Source: an uncultured Eubacteriales bacterium (GTDB lineage Bacteria; Bacillota_A; Clostridia; Oscillospirales; CAG-272). From it: DNA of 5,994 nucleotides. The stretch is from contig USKS01000106.1 of the NCBI GenBank assembly GCA_900555345.1, positions 1 through 5,994 of the forward strand. Reading direction: 5' to 3'. Position 1 is the stretch's first letter; every line of letters begins with the position of its first letter. This document shows positions 1 through 5,483 of the stretch, piece by piece. The position numbers were made by a program, and so were the translations under genes. The notes beneath the pieces were generated by a model. That model did not search any database. It saw only the letters and a program-made list of their open reading frames with translations, and was not told the origin of the DNA.

Positions 1-72
1 ATGCTCATGCTCATGCTCATGCTCATGCTCATGCTCATGCTCATGCTCGTGCTCATGCTCATGATCGTGCTC
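1..72. repeat. Hexanucleotide tandem repeat (ATGCTC)n encoding a Glu-His tail
   Basis: Positions 1-48 are eight perfect ATGCTC copies, followed by GTGCTC, ATGCTC and two degenerate units (ATGATC, GTGCTC). On the minus strand this reads GAG-CAT, i.e. Glu-His, with one CAC His variant and one GAT Asp. The array continues past the left edge, so its total length is unknown. The near-identity at codon level, not just at protein level, suggests recent expansion by replication slippage. Each gain or loss of a unit keeps the reading frame. Confidence 0.95.
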
Positions 73-729
73 ATGATGATGCCCGCAGACGGGGCAGCTT
101 TCCTCTTCGAGAGCGTGAAGCTCATCAGCCAGAGTAGCGCTCTTTTCCATTGCGGCAAATATCTGGCTGCCGTCAAGAAGGTCCCAGTCCGTCGTGACGA
201 TCTCGCACTCGCCGTTAACGGAGCGAATGAGCTCGACGGCTTTCGCAAGCTTTGCTTCGCTTATGCCCTTGGTGTGGCTGAGCACTACGGTGCCCGCGCT
301 TTCTATCTGATCGTTGAAAAACTCGCCGAAGTTTTTCATATACATTTTGCATTTGCCCGCGTCAACGACGGTAGTAAAGCTGTTCAGTTCAAGCCCGGGC
401 ACGTCGGCGCGGCGAACCGCCTTTATAACGTCGGAAAGCTTGCCGACGCCGGAGGGCTCTATGAGAATACGCTCGGGAGCGTACTGCTCAACGACCTTTT
501 TGAGCGCCTCGGCAAAATCGCCGACAAGGGAGCAGCATATGCAGCCCGAGTTCATTTCGGTTATCTCGACGCCCGCATCCTTAAGAAAGCCGCCGTCGAT
601 ACCGATGTCGCCGAATTCATTTTCGATAATGACCAGCTTTTCGCCTTTATAGGCCTCGGCAATGAGCTTTTTTATAAGCGTTGTTTTGCCCGCACCCAAA
701 AAACCCGAAAAAATGTCTGTCTTAGTCAA
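1..729 (-). CDS. CobW-family (G3E, COG0523) metal-associated GTPase with His-Glu-rich tail, 3'-truncated by window edge
   Basis: G3E P-loop GTPases of this family act in the cytoplasm as metallochaperones or insertases (Zn, Co, Ni, Fe). Visible residues 1-243 show Walker A GFLGAGKTT (9-17), the family signature CICC (CxCC, 63-66, within NSGCICC), and a Walker B-like ILIEPSG (88-94). The usual NKxD guanine motif is degenerate (LSHTKG). A CPVCG pair (212-216) is followed by HHHEHDH and then alternating Glu-His to the window edge, an obvious metal-binding tail. The usual family length is about 300-400 aa, but no CobW C-terminal domain appears before the tail; it may follow outside the window. 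The start chosen is TTG at 729: AAGAGG (738-743) sits 8 nt upstream, giving MTKTDIFSGFLGAGKT. It lies 43 nt after rsgA with no terminator between, so it is probably the last visible gene of the prpC operon. The metal is unknown. Family is secure; specific role is not. Confidence 0.9.
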   Translation of the reverse strand, partial: MTKTDIFSGFLGAGKTTLIKKLIAEAYKGEKLVIIENEFGDIGIDGGFLKDAGVEITEMNSGCICCSLVGDFAEALKKVVEQYAPERILIEPSGVGKLSDVIKAVRRADVPGLELNSFTTVVDAGKCKMYMKNFGEFFNDQIESAGTVVLSHTKGISEAKLAKAVELIRSVNGECEIVTTDWDLLDGSQIFAAMEKSATLADELHALEEESCPVCGHHHEHDHEHEHEHEHEHEHEHEHEHEH

Positions 730-737
730 TTTGAAAA

Positions 738-743
738 CCTCTT
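738..743 (-). promoter_or_regulatory. Ribosome binding site that fixes the TTG start of the CobW gene
   Basis: On the minus strand AAGAGG is followed by 8 nt and then TTG (729-727). No ATG or GTG in this frame lies between here and the Walker A motif, so this site decides the start. Confidence 0.75.
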
Positions 744-772
744 TTATGTTGAATTGATTGGAAAAACTTGAT

Positions 773-1834
773 TTATTTCTGCCGCTGCTTTTTCCACGGC
801 GGATTTCTGCGCAGCTCCTCATACATGGCGCAGTAGCTTTCGTGGCGGCTTTTCGGTATCGTGCCGCTTTCGACTTTCGCAAGCACCGCGCAGCCCTCCT
901 CCGAGGTGTGAGTGCATTTCGTATATCTGCACCTGCCCATGAGCGGGACAAACTCGCGGAACGCATATGCAAGCTGAGAAGACTCCGTGCAGCCCGAGAG
1001 GGAAAAATCCATAACGGAAAAGCCCGGCGTGTCGGCGATATAGCAAACGGCGCCGCCGATATCTATGGGATAAAGCTCGGCATGGCGCGTTGTGTGCCGT
1101 CCGCGCTGTATCTTTCTGCTCAGCTCTCCCGTTTTGAGGGAAAGAGAGGGAAAGATACGGGACATAAGTGTGGATTTGCCCGCGCCGGAAACTCCGGCAA
1201 AGGCGGCGCACATAAGTCCGCCTCTTGCTTCGGCTGCCATATAGTCCGTAAGCTCACCGTCACGGCTGCCGTCGCCGCAAAGGGCAAAAACGGCAAAGCC
1301 GGATCTTTTGTATATATCTTCGATACGGCGGGCGCTGTCCGGGTCAAGCTCTGATTTCGTTATAACGATAACAGGCTCAATGCCTGCGTTGTCCGCCGCA
1401 CATATAAGCTTGTCCGCGCCGAGAAGCACGGGAGCGGGGCGCGCCGCCGGGATCACCGCAAACAAATGCGTAAGATTTGCAAGGGCGGGGCGCACAAGAG
1501 AAGTTCGCCGCGGGTATATGTCATCTATAACGCCGTGCTTTGGCGCTTCCGGGGTGTCGTTATCGTCGTCGCAGATGACTTTCACGGCATCTCCCGGCAG
1601 GGGAGAAATACCCTCGTGGCGAAAAGCTCCGCGGGCACGGCAGAGGATAGGATCCGCGCCTGAGGCTGAATCTGCGTGCTTGCCGGCGCCGTTTTCTGCG
1701 GCGGCCTTTGCTTTGTCCGCTGCACTATCGCCGTCCTGCACCGACAAGTCATCTCCGGCATACGGGCGAACGCCGTAAAGTCCGCCCACGCCCCAAAGTA
1801 TAATACCCTTTGTTTGTTTTTGAGTTTCAGTCAT
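773..1834 (-). CDS. rsgA: Ribosome small-subunit-dependent GTPase A (RsgA/CpgA/YjeQ)
   Basis: RsgA is a circularly permuted GTPase that binds the 30S decoding region late in assembly and checks its maturation. The 353-aa protein shows an N-terminal OB fold ending near PRRTSLVRPALAN (108-120), then motifs in the permuted order G4-G1-G2-G3: TKSEL (159-163), GVSGAGKST (214-222), the RGRHTTR switch (244-250) and DTPGF (268-272). A C-terminal zinc site follows (C302, C307, H309, C315; CX4CXHX5C). It is about 55 residues longer than B. subtilis CpgA (~298 aa), mainly because of an Ala/Asp/Lys-rich insertion at about 28-60 in the OB fold and a short acidic loop at 89-97. G4 has Glu where Asp is usual. 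The ATG start lies 14 nt after the prkC stop, with GAGG overlapping that stop as a possible ribosome site. PrkC/PrpC act on this protein in Bacillus, consistent with the shared operon. Confidence 0.95.
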   Translation of the reverse strand: MTETQKQTKGIILWGVGGLYGVRPYAGDDLSVQDGDSAADKAKAAAENGAGKHADSASGADPILCRARGAFRHEGISPLPGDAVKVICDDDNDTPEAPKHGVIDDIYPRRTSLVRPALANLTHLFAVIPAARPAPVLLGADKLICAADNAGIEPVIVITKSELDPDSARRIEDIYKRSGFAVFALCGDGSRDGELTDYMAAEARGGLMCAAFAGVSGAGKSTLMSRIFPSLSLKTGELSRKIQRGRHTTRHAELYPIDIGGAVCYIADTPGFSVMDFSLSGCTESSQLAYAFREFVPLMGRCRYTKCTHTSEEGCAVLAKVESGTIPKSRHESYCAMYEELRRNPPWKKQRQK

Positions 1835-1848
1835 ACAGCCTGTCCGCC

Positions 1849-3696
1849 TCAGGTGTCGGCGGCAGTAGTGTCTGTACCGCTGTCCGACGTTGTGTCGTTG
1901 CCGTCGGTTTCCGTCGTTTCCGGCTTCGTGGTCTCCGGCTCGGTAGTGGTCGCGGTCGTTTCGGGTTTAGTGGTTTCGGGCTTCGTGGTCTCCGGCTCTG
2001 TCGTTTCCGGCTTTGTCGCGTCGGGATTGTTCGGGTCAAAGTCCGGCCCGCCGCTCACGGTCAGATTGATCTTTGTATGAGCCGCGACCTTTGTGTCCTT
2101 TTCAATGCCCTGAGAAATTACCGTGCCGCGCTCCGCCTTGTCCTTTACGTATGTGACTTTTCCGGGTACGAGGTCAAGCTTTACAAGCGCGCTGAAGGCT
2201 TCCTTTTCGGTCATGCCGACGAAATCCGGCACTTTGATGTCGCCGTCCTCCGCGCCGCTGCAGATATACAGCGTCACGGTCTCGCCGACGCTTATTTTCT
2301 CGTCCTTTGCGGGCACGGTCTCTATGACCTGACCCGTGGCGTACTCATTGCTCTTTTTGAATTCAACGGTGCACTTCAGGCTCAGCTTGCGCAGTCTGAG
2401 CTCCGCGCTGCGGCGGTCAAGTCCCGAAAGATCGGGGATGGTGACTTCCTTCTGACCGCTGCATACCGTCAGCGAAAGCTCGCATTTCTGCTCGCCCTTG
2501 ACGATCTTTCTGGATGATCCCGCTTTGGGGTCCTGTTCGATTATAAGCCCGGGCTCGTATTCGTCGGAATAAACATATTCCACGTTAACTTTATACTCGT
2601 CCGAGTTTTCAAGTGCGTCGGCAAGCTCGTTTGTATACATATTGCCCACGAATTCCTTGACGGTTATGGTCTCGGAGACGTTGGACATGGCGTCCGCCAC
2701 GCGTCCCAGAACATAGACAGTGCCTATGGAAAACACGATTATAAACGCAAGCGCCACCGCGGCAATGACGGGGAACATGGGTCCGCCGCCCGCAAGCAGT
2801 GAGAGGATACCCTTCTGCCCGTCGTCCTCCCTGTGCTTGGGGATACGGAAAACGATATTGGGGTTTTCCTTAAGTCTTCTCAGCTGGCGCAGCATATCCT
2901 CGGCGCTCTGGTACCGGTATTCCGGCTTTTTCTCCATGGCAATGCCGATTATCTGTTCAAGCCCCTTCGGGATATTCTTATTTATCTCACACGGTGCTTT
3001 TGCCGTGTCGTTTATCTGCATCATGGCAACGGAAACGGGGCTGTCCGCGGTGAACGGCAGCTCGCCTGTCGCCATTTCGTACATCATTACGCCGAGCGAA
3101 TATATATCGCTTCTGCGGTCGATGGGCTGCCCGCTTGCCTGCTCGGGGCTGATGTAATAGACCGTGCCGATGGCTTTATCGGTCATGGTTACCGTTTCGG
3201 CGTTGGGCAGCTTCGCTATGCCGAAATCCGTCACCTTTACGATGCCGTTTTTTAAAAGCATTATGTTCTGCGGCTTAATGTCGCGGTGCACTATCCCCTT
3301 GCTGTGCGCGTGGGAAAGGGCAAGCAGTATCTGCTCGGTGTAGCTGATTATCTCGCGGAGCGTCAGCTGACCGCGCTTTGACATATAGTTGCGCAGCGTT
3401 ATGCCTTCGATGTATTCCATTACGATGTATTTCACGTCCTCGCGGACGTTTACGTCGTAAATGCTGACGATGTTTCTGTGCGACATCATGGCGACAGCCT
3501 TTGACTCGTTCACAAAGCGCTTGACGCTTTCCTCGTCCCCGGCGATCTCATCCTTCAGCATTTTAACGGCAACGGGACGGTCCATAAGCATGTCGTGGGC
3601 TTTGTATACCACTGCCATACCGCCTATGCCGATGATTTTTTCTATTTTATATCTTCCGTCAAGAACTGCCCCGACGTATTTTTCATAGCTTTCCAC
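1849..3696 (-). CDS. prkC: PASTA-domain serine/threonine protein kinase (PrkC/Stk1 family)
   Basis: Membrane Ser/Thr kinase of 615 aa whose external PASTA domains bind muropeptides or lipid II; in Bacillus it controls germination, cell-wall and ribosome targets. The kinase domain (about 16-275) has the Gly loop IGIGGMAVV (22-30), Lys45 in AVK, Glu64, HRD (137-139), Asn144, DFG (157-159), an activation loop with Thr168/170/172/178, and SPE (183-185). A basic linker precedes one membrane segment (309-331). Three PASTA repeats follow (about 342-414, 416-481, 486-550), then a Thr/Pro/Glu-rich external tail (551-615). A GTG start at 3696 is chosen over an ATG at 3747: AAGGAG (3705-3710) sits 8 nt upstream, the protein then begins close to the family pattern (VGAVLDGRYKI), and the ATG version would overlap prpC by 17 nt. 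It lies 34 nt after prpC. All catalytic residues are intact. Confidence 0.96.
   Translation of the reverse strand: MESYEKYVGAVLDGRYKIEKIIGIGGMAVVYKAHDMLMDRPVAVKMLKDEIAGDEESVKRFVNESKAVAMMSHRNIVSIYDVNVREDVKYIVMEYIEGITLRNYMSKRGQLTLREIISYTEQILLALSHAHSKGIVHRDIKPQNIMLLKNGIVKVTDFGIAKLPNAETVTMTDKAIGTVYYISPEQASGQPIDRRSDIYSLGVMMYEMATGELPFTADSPVSVAMMQINDTAKAPCEINKNIPKGLEQIIGIAMEKKPEYRYQSAEDMLRQLRRLKENPNIVFRIPKHREDDGQKGILSLLAGGGPMFPVIAAVALAFIIVFSIGTVYVLGRVADAMSNVSETITVKEFVGNMYTNELADALENSDEYKVNVEYVYSDEYEPGLIIEQDPKAGSSRKIVKGEQKCELSLTVCSGQKEVTIPDLSGLDRRSAELRLRKLSLKCTVEFKKSNEYATGQVIETVPAKDEKISVGETVTLYICSGAEDGDIKVPDFVGMTEKEAFSALVKLDLVPGKVTYVKDKAERGTVISQGIEKDTKVAAHTKINLTVSGGPDFDPNNPDATKPETTEPETTKPETTKPETTATTTEPETTKPETTETDGNDTTSDSGTDTTAADT
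1907..2016. repeat. Degenerate Pro-Glu-Thr-Thr repeats in the prkC 3' end
   Basis: This stretch encodes seven or so units of (K/E)-PETT in the extracellular tail of PrkC, interrupted by one TATTT block. At DNA level the best direct repeat is a perfect 20-bp copy at 1922-1941 and 1979-1998, 57 bp apart. The tail resembles the Thr/Pro-rich wall-spanning linkers of Gram-positive surface proteins. Confidence 0.85.
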
Positions 3697-3704
3697 AGTA
3701 CGTA

Positions 3705-3710
3705 CTCCTT
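3705..3710 (-). promoter_or_regulatory. Ribosome binding site that fixes the GTG start of prkC
   Basis: AAGGAG on the minus strand, 8 nt before GTG at 3696. No comparable site precedes the in-frame ATG at 3747, which lies inside prpC. This moves the annotated start 17 codons downstream. Confidence 0.85.
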
Positions 3711-3730
3711 TCGATGCGGCACCCGTCCGC

Positions 3731-4519
3731 TCAGAGTGTAAAGACAACGGCGGTTATATTGTCGGCGCCGCCGCCGTCGTTTGCAAGGTCGATAAGCTTT
3801 TCGCACACATGCCCCAGCGCTCTGTCGCTAACGGCGTCAAGCGCTTCACCGGACTCTGCGCACAGCACCTCGGGAGGCACATGGTTCGTCAGCCCGTCGG
3901 AGCAGAGTATGCCGATGTACTCGGAGGCGCTGCCGCTTTTCTTTATGCGGGTCACGAACACGTCCGGTTCAATCTCGGCTTCCGTGCCGACGGCTTTTGT
4001 GATTATATTTCGGTTCACGGAGCGTTTTGCCTCCTCCGGCGTCATCTTGCCCTGATCCACAAGATACTGCACATAGGAGTGGTCTTTTGTGACCTGACTT
4101 ATCTTTCCTGAATGGATAAGATACATTCGGCTGTCGCCCACATTCAGCGTGAACAGAACGCCGCAGCAGTGCAGCGCCGCAACAAGAGTCGTGCCCATGC
4201 CGTGCAGCTCGGGCTCGGCTTCGGCGCGGCTGTATACGGCGCGGTTTGCGGCGGAGCACGCATCGCACAGCGCCTGCTTTATCTCCCGCTCCTGCGGGCG
4301 GGTAAGCGTGTCGTGCTTGCCGAAGGAAGCGGCAAAATCAGCAATGCTGTCCGTAAAATAGCCGCAGGCAAGTCCGCTTGCGAGCCCTCCGCCGGCGGCG
4401 CCGCCCATTCCGTCGCACACGACGCAAAGCGTCATCCCGTTGTCAAAGGCCTCGCATATAAAACTGTCCTGGTTGAATTTGCGCCGTCTGCCTATGTCGG
4501 TGCGTCCGCAGCAAAGCAT
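3731..4519 (-). CDS. prpC: PP2C-family Ser/Thr protein phosphatase (PrpC/Stp)
   Basis: Mn/Mg-dependent cytoplasmic phosphatase that dephosphorylates PrkC and its substrates. The 262-aa protein carries the full PP2C motif set: TDIGRRRKFNQDSF (7-20) with metal-binding Asp18, VCDGMGG (34-40) with Asp36, GMGTTLVAAL (107-116), NVGDSR (126-131), KDHSYVQ (145-151), ITKAVGT (173-179), CSDGLTN (206-212) with Asp208, and GGADNITAVV (250-259) with Asp253. The first motif has NQD instead of the common NED; the substituted residue is not a metal ligand. Length is close to the family's 240-255 aa. The ATG start has AGGAGG (4527-4532) 7 nt upstream and follows a good sigma-A-like promoter. It is the first gene of the operon, directly upstream of the kinase it opposes. 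Confidence 0.95.
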   Translation of the reverse strand: MLCCGRTDIGRRRKFNQDSFICEAFDNGMTLCVVCDGMGGAAGGGLASGLACGYFTDSIADFAASFGKHDTLTRPQEREIKQALCDACSAANRAVYSRAEAEPELHGMGTTLVAALHCCGVLFTLNVGDSRMYLIHSGKISQVTKDHSYVQYLVDQGKMTPEEAKRSVNRNIITKAVGTEAEIEPDVFVTRIKKSGSASEYIGILCSDGLTNHVPPEVLCAESGEALDAVSDRALGHVCEKLIDLANDGGGADNITAVVFTL

Positions 4520-4536
4520 ATTCCGCCCTCCTCGCT

Positions 4537-4566
4537 TTGAAAAAATGAATAATCATATACTATAAT
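4537..4566 (+). promoter_or_regulatory. Possible plus-strand promoter overlapping the prpC promoter
   Basis: TTGAAA (4537-4542), 18-bp spacer, perfect TATAAT (4561-4566). The -10 shares bases with the minus-strand -10, so the two promoters would point in opposite directions through the same site. No convincing plus-strand protein lies downstream. An RNA starting near 4573 would run antisense to the 60-aa gene and meet the hairpin at 5021-5056. AT-rich DNA gives such matches by chance, so confidence is low. Confidence 0.35.
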
Positions 4567-4590
4567 ATCATAATTATTGCATTTTGTAAA
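4562..4590 (-). promoter_or_regulatory. Sigma-A-like promoter for the prpC-prkC-rsgA operon
   Basis: Minus strand: -35 TTTACA (4585-4590), 17-bp spacer, -10 TATTAT (4562-4567), each one mismatch from consensus. The predicted start near 4555 gives a 5' leader of about 35 nt, long enough for the AGGAGG site of prpC. The element sits in an AT-rich island (about 4541-4600) in otherwise GC-rich DNA. Confidence 0.75.
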
Positions 4591-4761
4591 GAAATCGGAA
4601 GGAATTTTCGGCGGATTATCGCAAAGAGGGCAAAGCCGCGGTAAATCATATACACGGACGGCTGTGCGGTGCCCCGATTTGCCGGTTTGCGGGACGCATC
4701 CCCGAAGCGTAAACATCTGCCTTCCGACGGATCGGTGTTATATCGGCAATACGGCGCGTAC

Positions 4762-4944
4762 TCAAGCCGCGGCCCCGCCCGACAGAATCCGAACTGCGGC
4801 AAACAGCATTCCGAAAGCTGCCGTGGCGGCTGCGCAAAACAGCAGTACGGACAATACAAGCGCCGCCGCGCAGACGGCGCGCCGCGCCGTTTTGCCGTAT
4901 TTCTCCGCAATTTCGGGAAAGAGAAATTCTCCGATGGTTTTCAC
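4762..4944 (-). CDS. Small membrane protein of unknown function (60 aa)
   Basis: I do not recognise this protein. It has a short polar, amphipathic N-terminus (1-22, MKTIGEFLFPEIAEKYGK then TARR), a long hydrophobic Ala/Val/Leu/Phe segment (about 24-51) that would span the membrane, and a small Gly/Ala tail (RILSGGAAA). The Lys/Arg cluster before the segment predicts an inside N-terminus. The GTG start is supported by GGAGG (4951-4955) with a 6-nt spacer. Other reading frames here are Arg-rich and look like shadows. It lies between the spoVM terminator and the prpC promoter, with no clear terminator after it, so some read-through into prpC is possible. No motif suggests an enzymatic role; a membrane-associated regulator or sporulation protein is only a guess from the neighbours. 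Confidence 0.65.
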   Translation of the reverse strand: MKTIGEFLFPEIAEKYGKTARRAVCAAALVLSVLLFCAAATAAFGMLFAAVRILSGGAAA

Positions 4945-5020
4945 TGTGTTCCTCCGTAATTTTATATTCCGTCATTTTGATAATTTGTGTATACGGAGAT
5001 ATATTATTCAGGCGCGGCGC

Positions 5021-5056
5021 AAAAAGAACCTCCGGGCGGTACCCGTGAGGTTCTTT
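5021..5056 (-). terminator. Rho-independent terminator after spoVM (possibly bidirectional)
   Basis: A perfect 10-bp inverted repeat, AAAGAACCTC (5023-5032) and GAGGTTCTTT (5047-5056), encloses an inner CGGG/CCCG stem. Reading the minus strand, the hairpin runs into CTTTTTG, a proper U-tract, about 60 nt after the spoVM stop. On the plus strand the arm ends in only three T, so termination there would be weaker. Confidence 0.82.
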
Positions 5057-5115
5057 GTGTGTGACATATTACAGCTCGCTTTCGGCGGGACTTTCCGCAA
5101 ACGGCGCGGCAGGGC

Positions 5116-5184
5116 TTACAGCCCGAACATCCGGCGAAGCAGAGGCGCCAGAAAGCGCGGTGATCTTACCACAGTGATTTTCAT
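5116..5184 (-). CDS. spoVM: Stage V sporulation protein M (SpoVM), 22-aa micropeptide
   Basis: SpoVM is a mother-cell peptide whose amphipathic helix binds the convex forespore membrane and anchors SpoIVA, starting coat assembly. The translation begins MKITVVRSPRFLAP and ends LLRRMFGL. Against B. subtilis SpoVM (26 aa, recalled as starting MKFYTIKLPKFLGG), identical residues are M1, K2, P9, F11, L12, R17, M19 and G21, with R/K exchanges at 7 and 10. Pro9 is needed for curvature recognition there. The charged last four residues of the Bacillus peptide are missing. The ATG has AAAGG (5194-5198) 9 nt upstream, and a strong terminator follows the stop. In Bacillus spoVM lies near prpC-prkC-rsgA, which supports the call; here it is upstream rather than downstream of them. 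The main doubt is that so short a match could be chance, but motif, ribosome site, terminator and context agree. Confidence 0.85.
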   Translation of the reverse strand: MKITVVRSPRFLAPLLRRMFGL

Positions 5185-5210
5185 ATAAGTAAACCTTTCG
5201 TACAACGTAA

Positions 5211-5220
5211 ATATGTATCT
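5211..5220 (-). promoter_or_regulatory. Possible sigma-E-like -10 element for spoVM
   Basis: The minus strand reads GATACATAT here, sharing the ATACA core of the sigma-E -10 (CATACANT), and a start just downstream would leave a leader of roughly 20-25 nt before spoVM. No good -35 (ATA-type) is visible 13-15 bp upstream, so this is tentative. Expectation of sigma-E control comes from Bacillus spoVM. Confidence 0.25.
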
Positions 5221-5300
5221 GCCATTGCGCAGCGGGTGCTGCGGTGCGGCGGCAGGGCTCAGAGAAAATCCGGGAGGGACTCCTTTTTGTCCTCAGTGTC

Positions 5301-5331
5301 ATTATACGCCGCCGCCTTTGTTATGACACAA
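5301..5331 (-). promoter_or_regulatory. Possible sigma-A-like promoter upstream of spoVM
   Basis: A perfect TATAAT on the minus strand (5301-5306) has only a weak -35 (TTGTGT, 5326-5331, with a 19-bp spacer). It would give spoVM a leader of about 110 nt. It overlaps a small palindrome, CTTTGT (5316-5321) and ACAAAG (5328-5333), that could be an operator or coincidence. Confidence 0.25.
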
Positions 5332-5469
5332 AGCCTATCGCGCCGCACCTTTGCAGTTCGGACGGAATAATATGGTACGGGAGAGGACGCGATTTTTCGG
5401 CTTTTGTGATTAAAACCCTCACCCGAAAGGAAATACTAAGAACACAGAAAAAAGGAAGTTCATAATAAC

Positions 5470-5475
5470 GGAGAG
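5470..5475 (+). promoter_or_regulatory. Ribosome binding site that fixes the TTG start of mazF
   Basis: GGAGAG, continuing into GTGAT, lies 8 nt before TTG at 5484. The alternative GTG at 5475 is inside this site and cannot use it, so the TTG is preferred. Confidence 0.75.
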
Positions 5476-5483
5476 TGATTGAT

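Larger units (their letters stand above)
5185..5483. other. Divergent intergenic region between spoVM and mazF
   Basis: These 299 nt hold the start signals of both flanking genes: the spoVM ribosome site, the weak promoter candidates described separately, the 5316-5333 palindrome, and the mazF ribosome site at the right end. I see no convincing plus-strand promoter for mazF and no antitoxin-like reading frame. The open frame at 5244-5465 (73 codons) has no domain resemblance to MazE or other ribbon-helix-helix antitoxins. Confidence 0.6.

Noticed and set aside
1..771. Plus-strand 256-aa open frame starting with Met-Leu repeats
   Set aside because: It is the antisense of the CobW gene. The Met-Leu run is just the reverse complement of the Glu-His repeat, and the minus strand shows true GTPase motifs.
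1810..2517. Plus-strand 235-aa open frame opposite prkC
   Set aside because: Gly/Phe/Arg-rich shadow of the PETT repeats and PASTA domains; no ribosome site or recognisable domain.
4646..4975. Minus-strand 109-aa frame overlapping the 60-aa gene
   Set aside because: Arg/Ser-rich composition typical of a shifted frame; the GGAGG site is 6 nt from the GTG of the 60-aa frame, not placed for this ATG.
4577..5188. Plus-strand 203-aa open frame downstream of the possible plus promoter
   Set aside because: Runs antisense through the 60-aa gene, the terminator and spoVM, is rich in Arg/Ala with no domain, and starts with TTG without a clear ribosome site.
5273..5288. Short GGAG-CTCC hairpin followed by TTTTT on the plus strand, as a terminator
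   Set aside because: Stem is only 4 bp with a 3-nt loop and there is no plus-strand gene upstream for it to terminate.
5069..5302. Minus-strand 77-aa frame overlapping spoVM
   Set aside because: No ribosome site before its ATG, which lies within a TATAAT; no domain. The spoVM frame in the same stretch has a ribosome site and a family match.
5244..5465. Plus-strand 73-aa frame upstream of mazF as a candidate antitoxin
   Set aside because: Position fits an antitoxin, but the sequence shows no MazE, ribbon-helix-helix or acidic-tail features and no convincing ribosome site.
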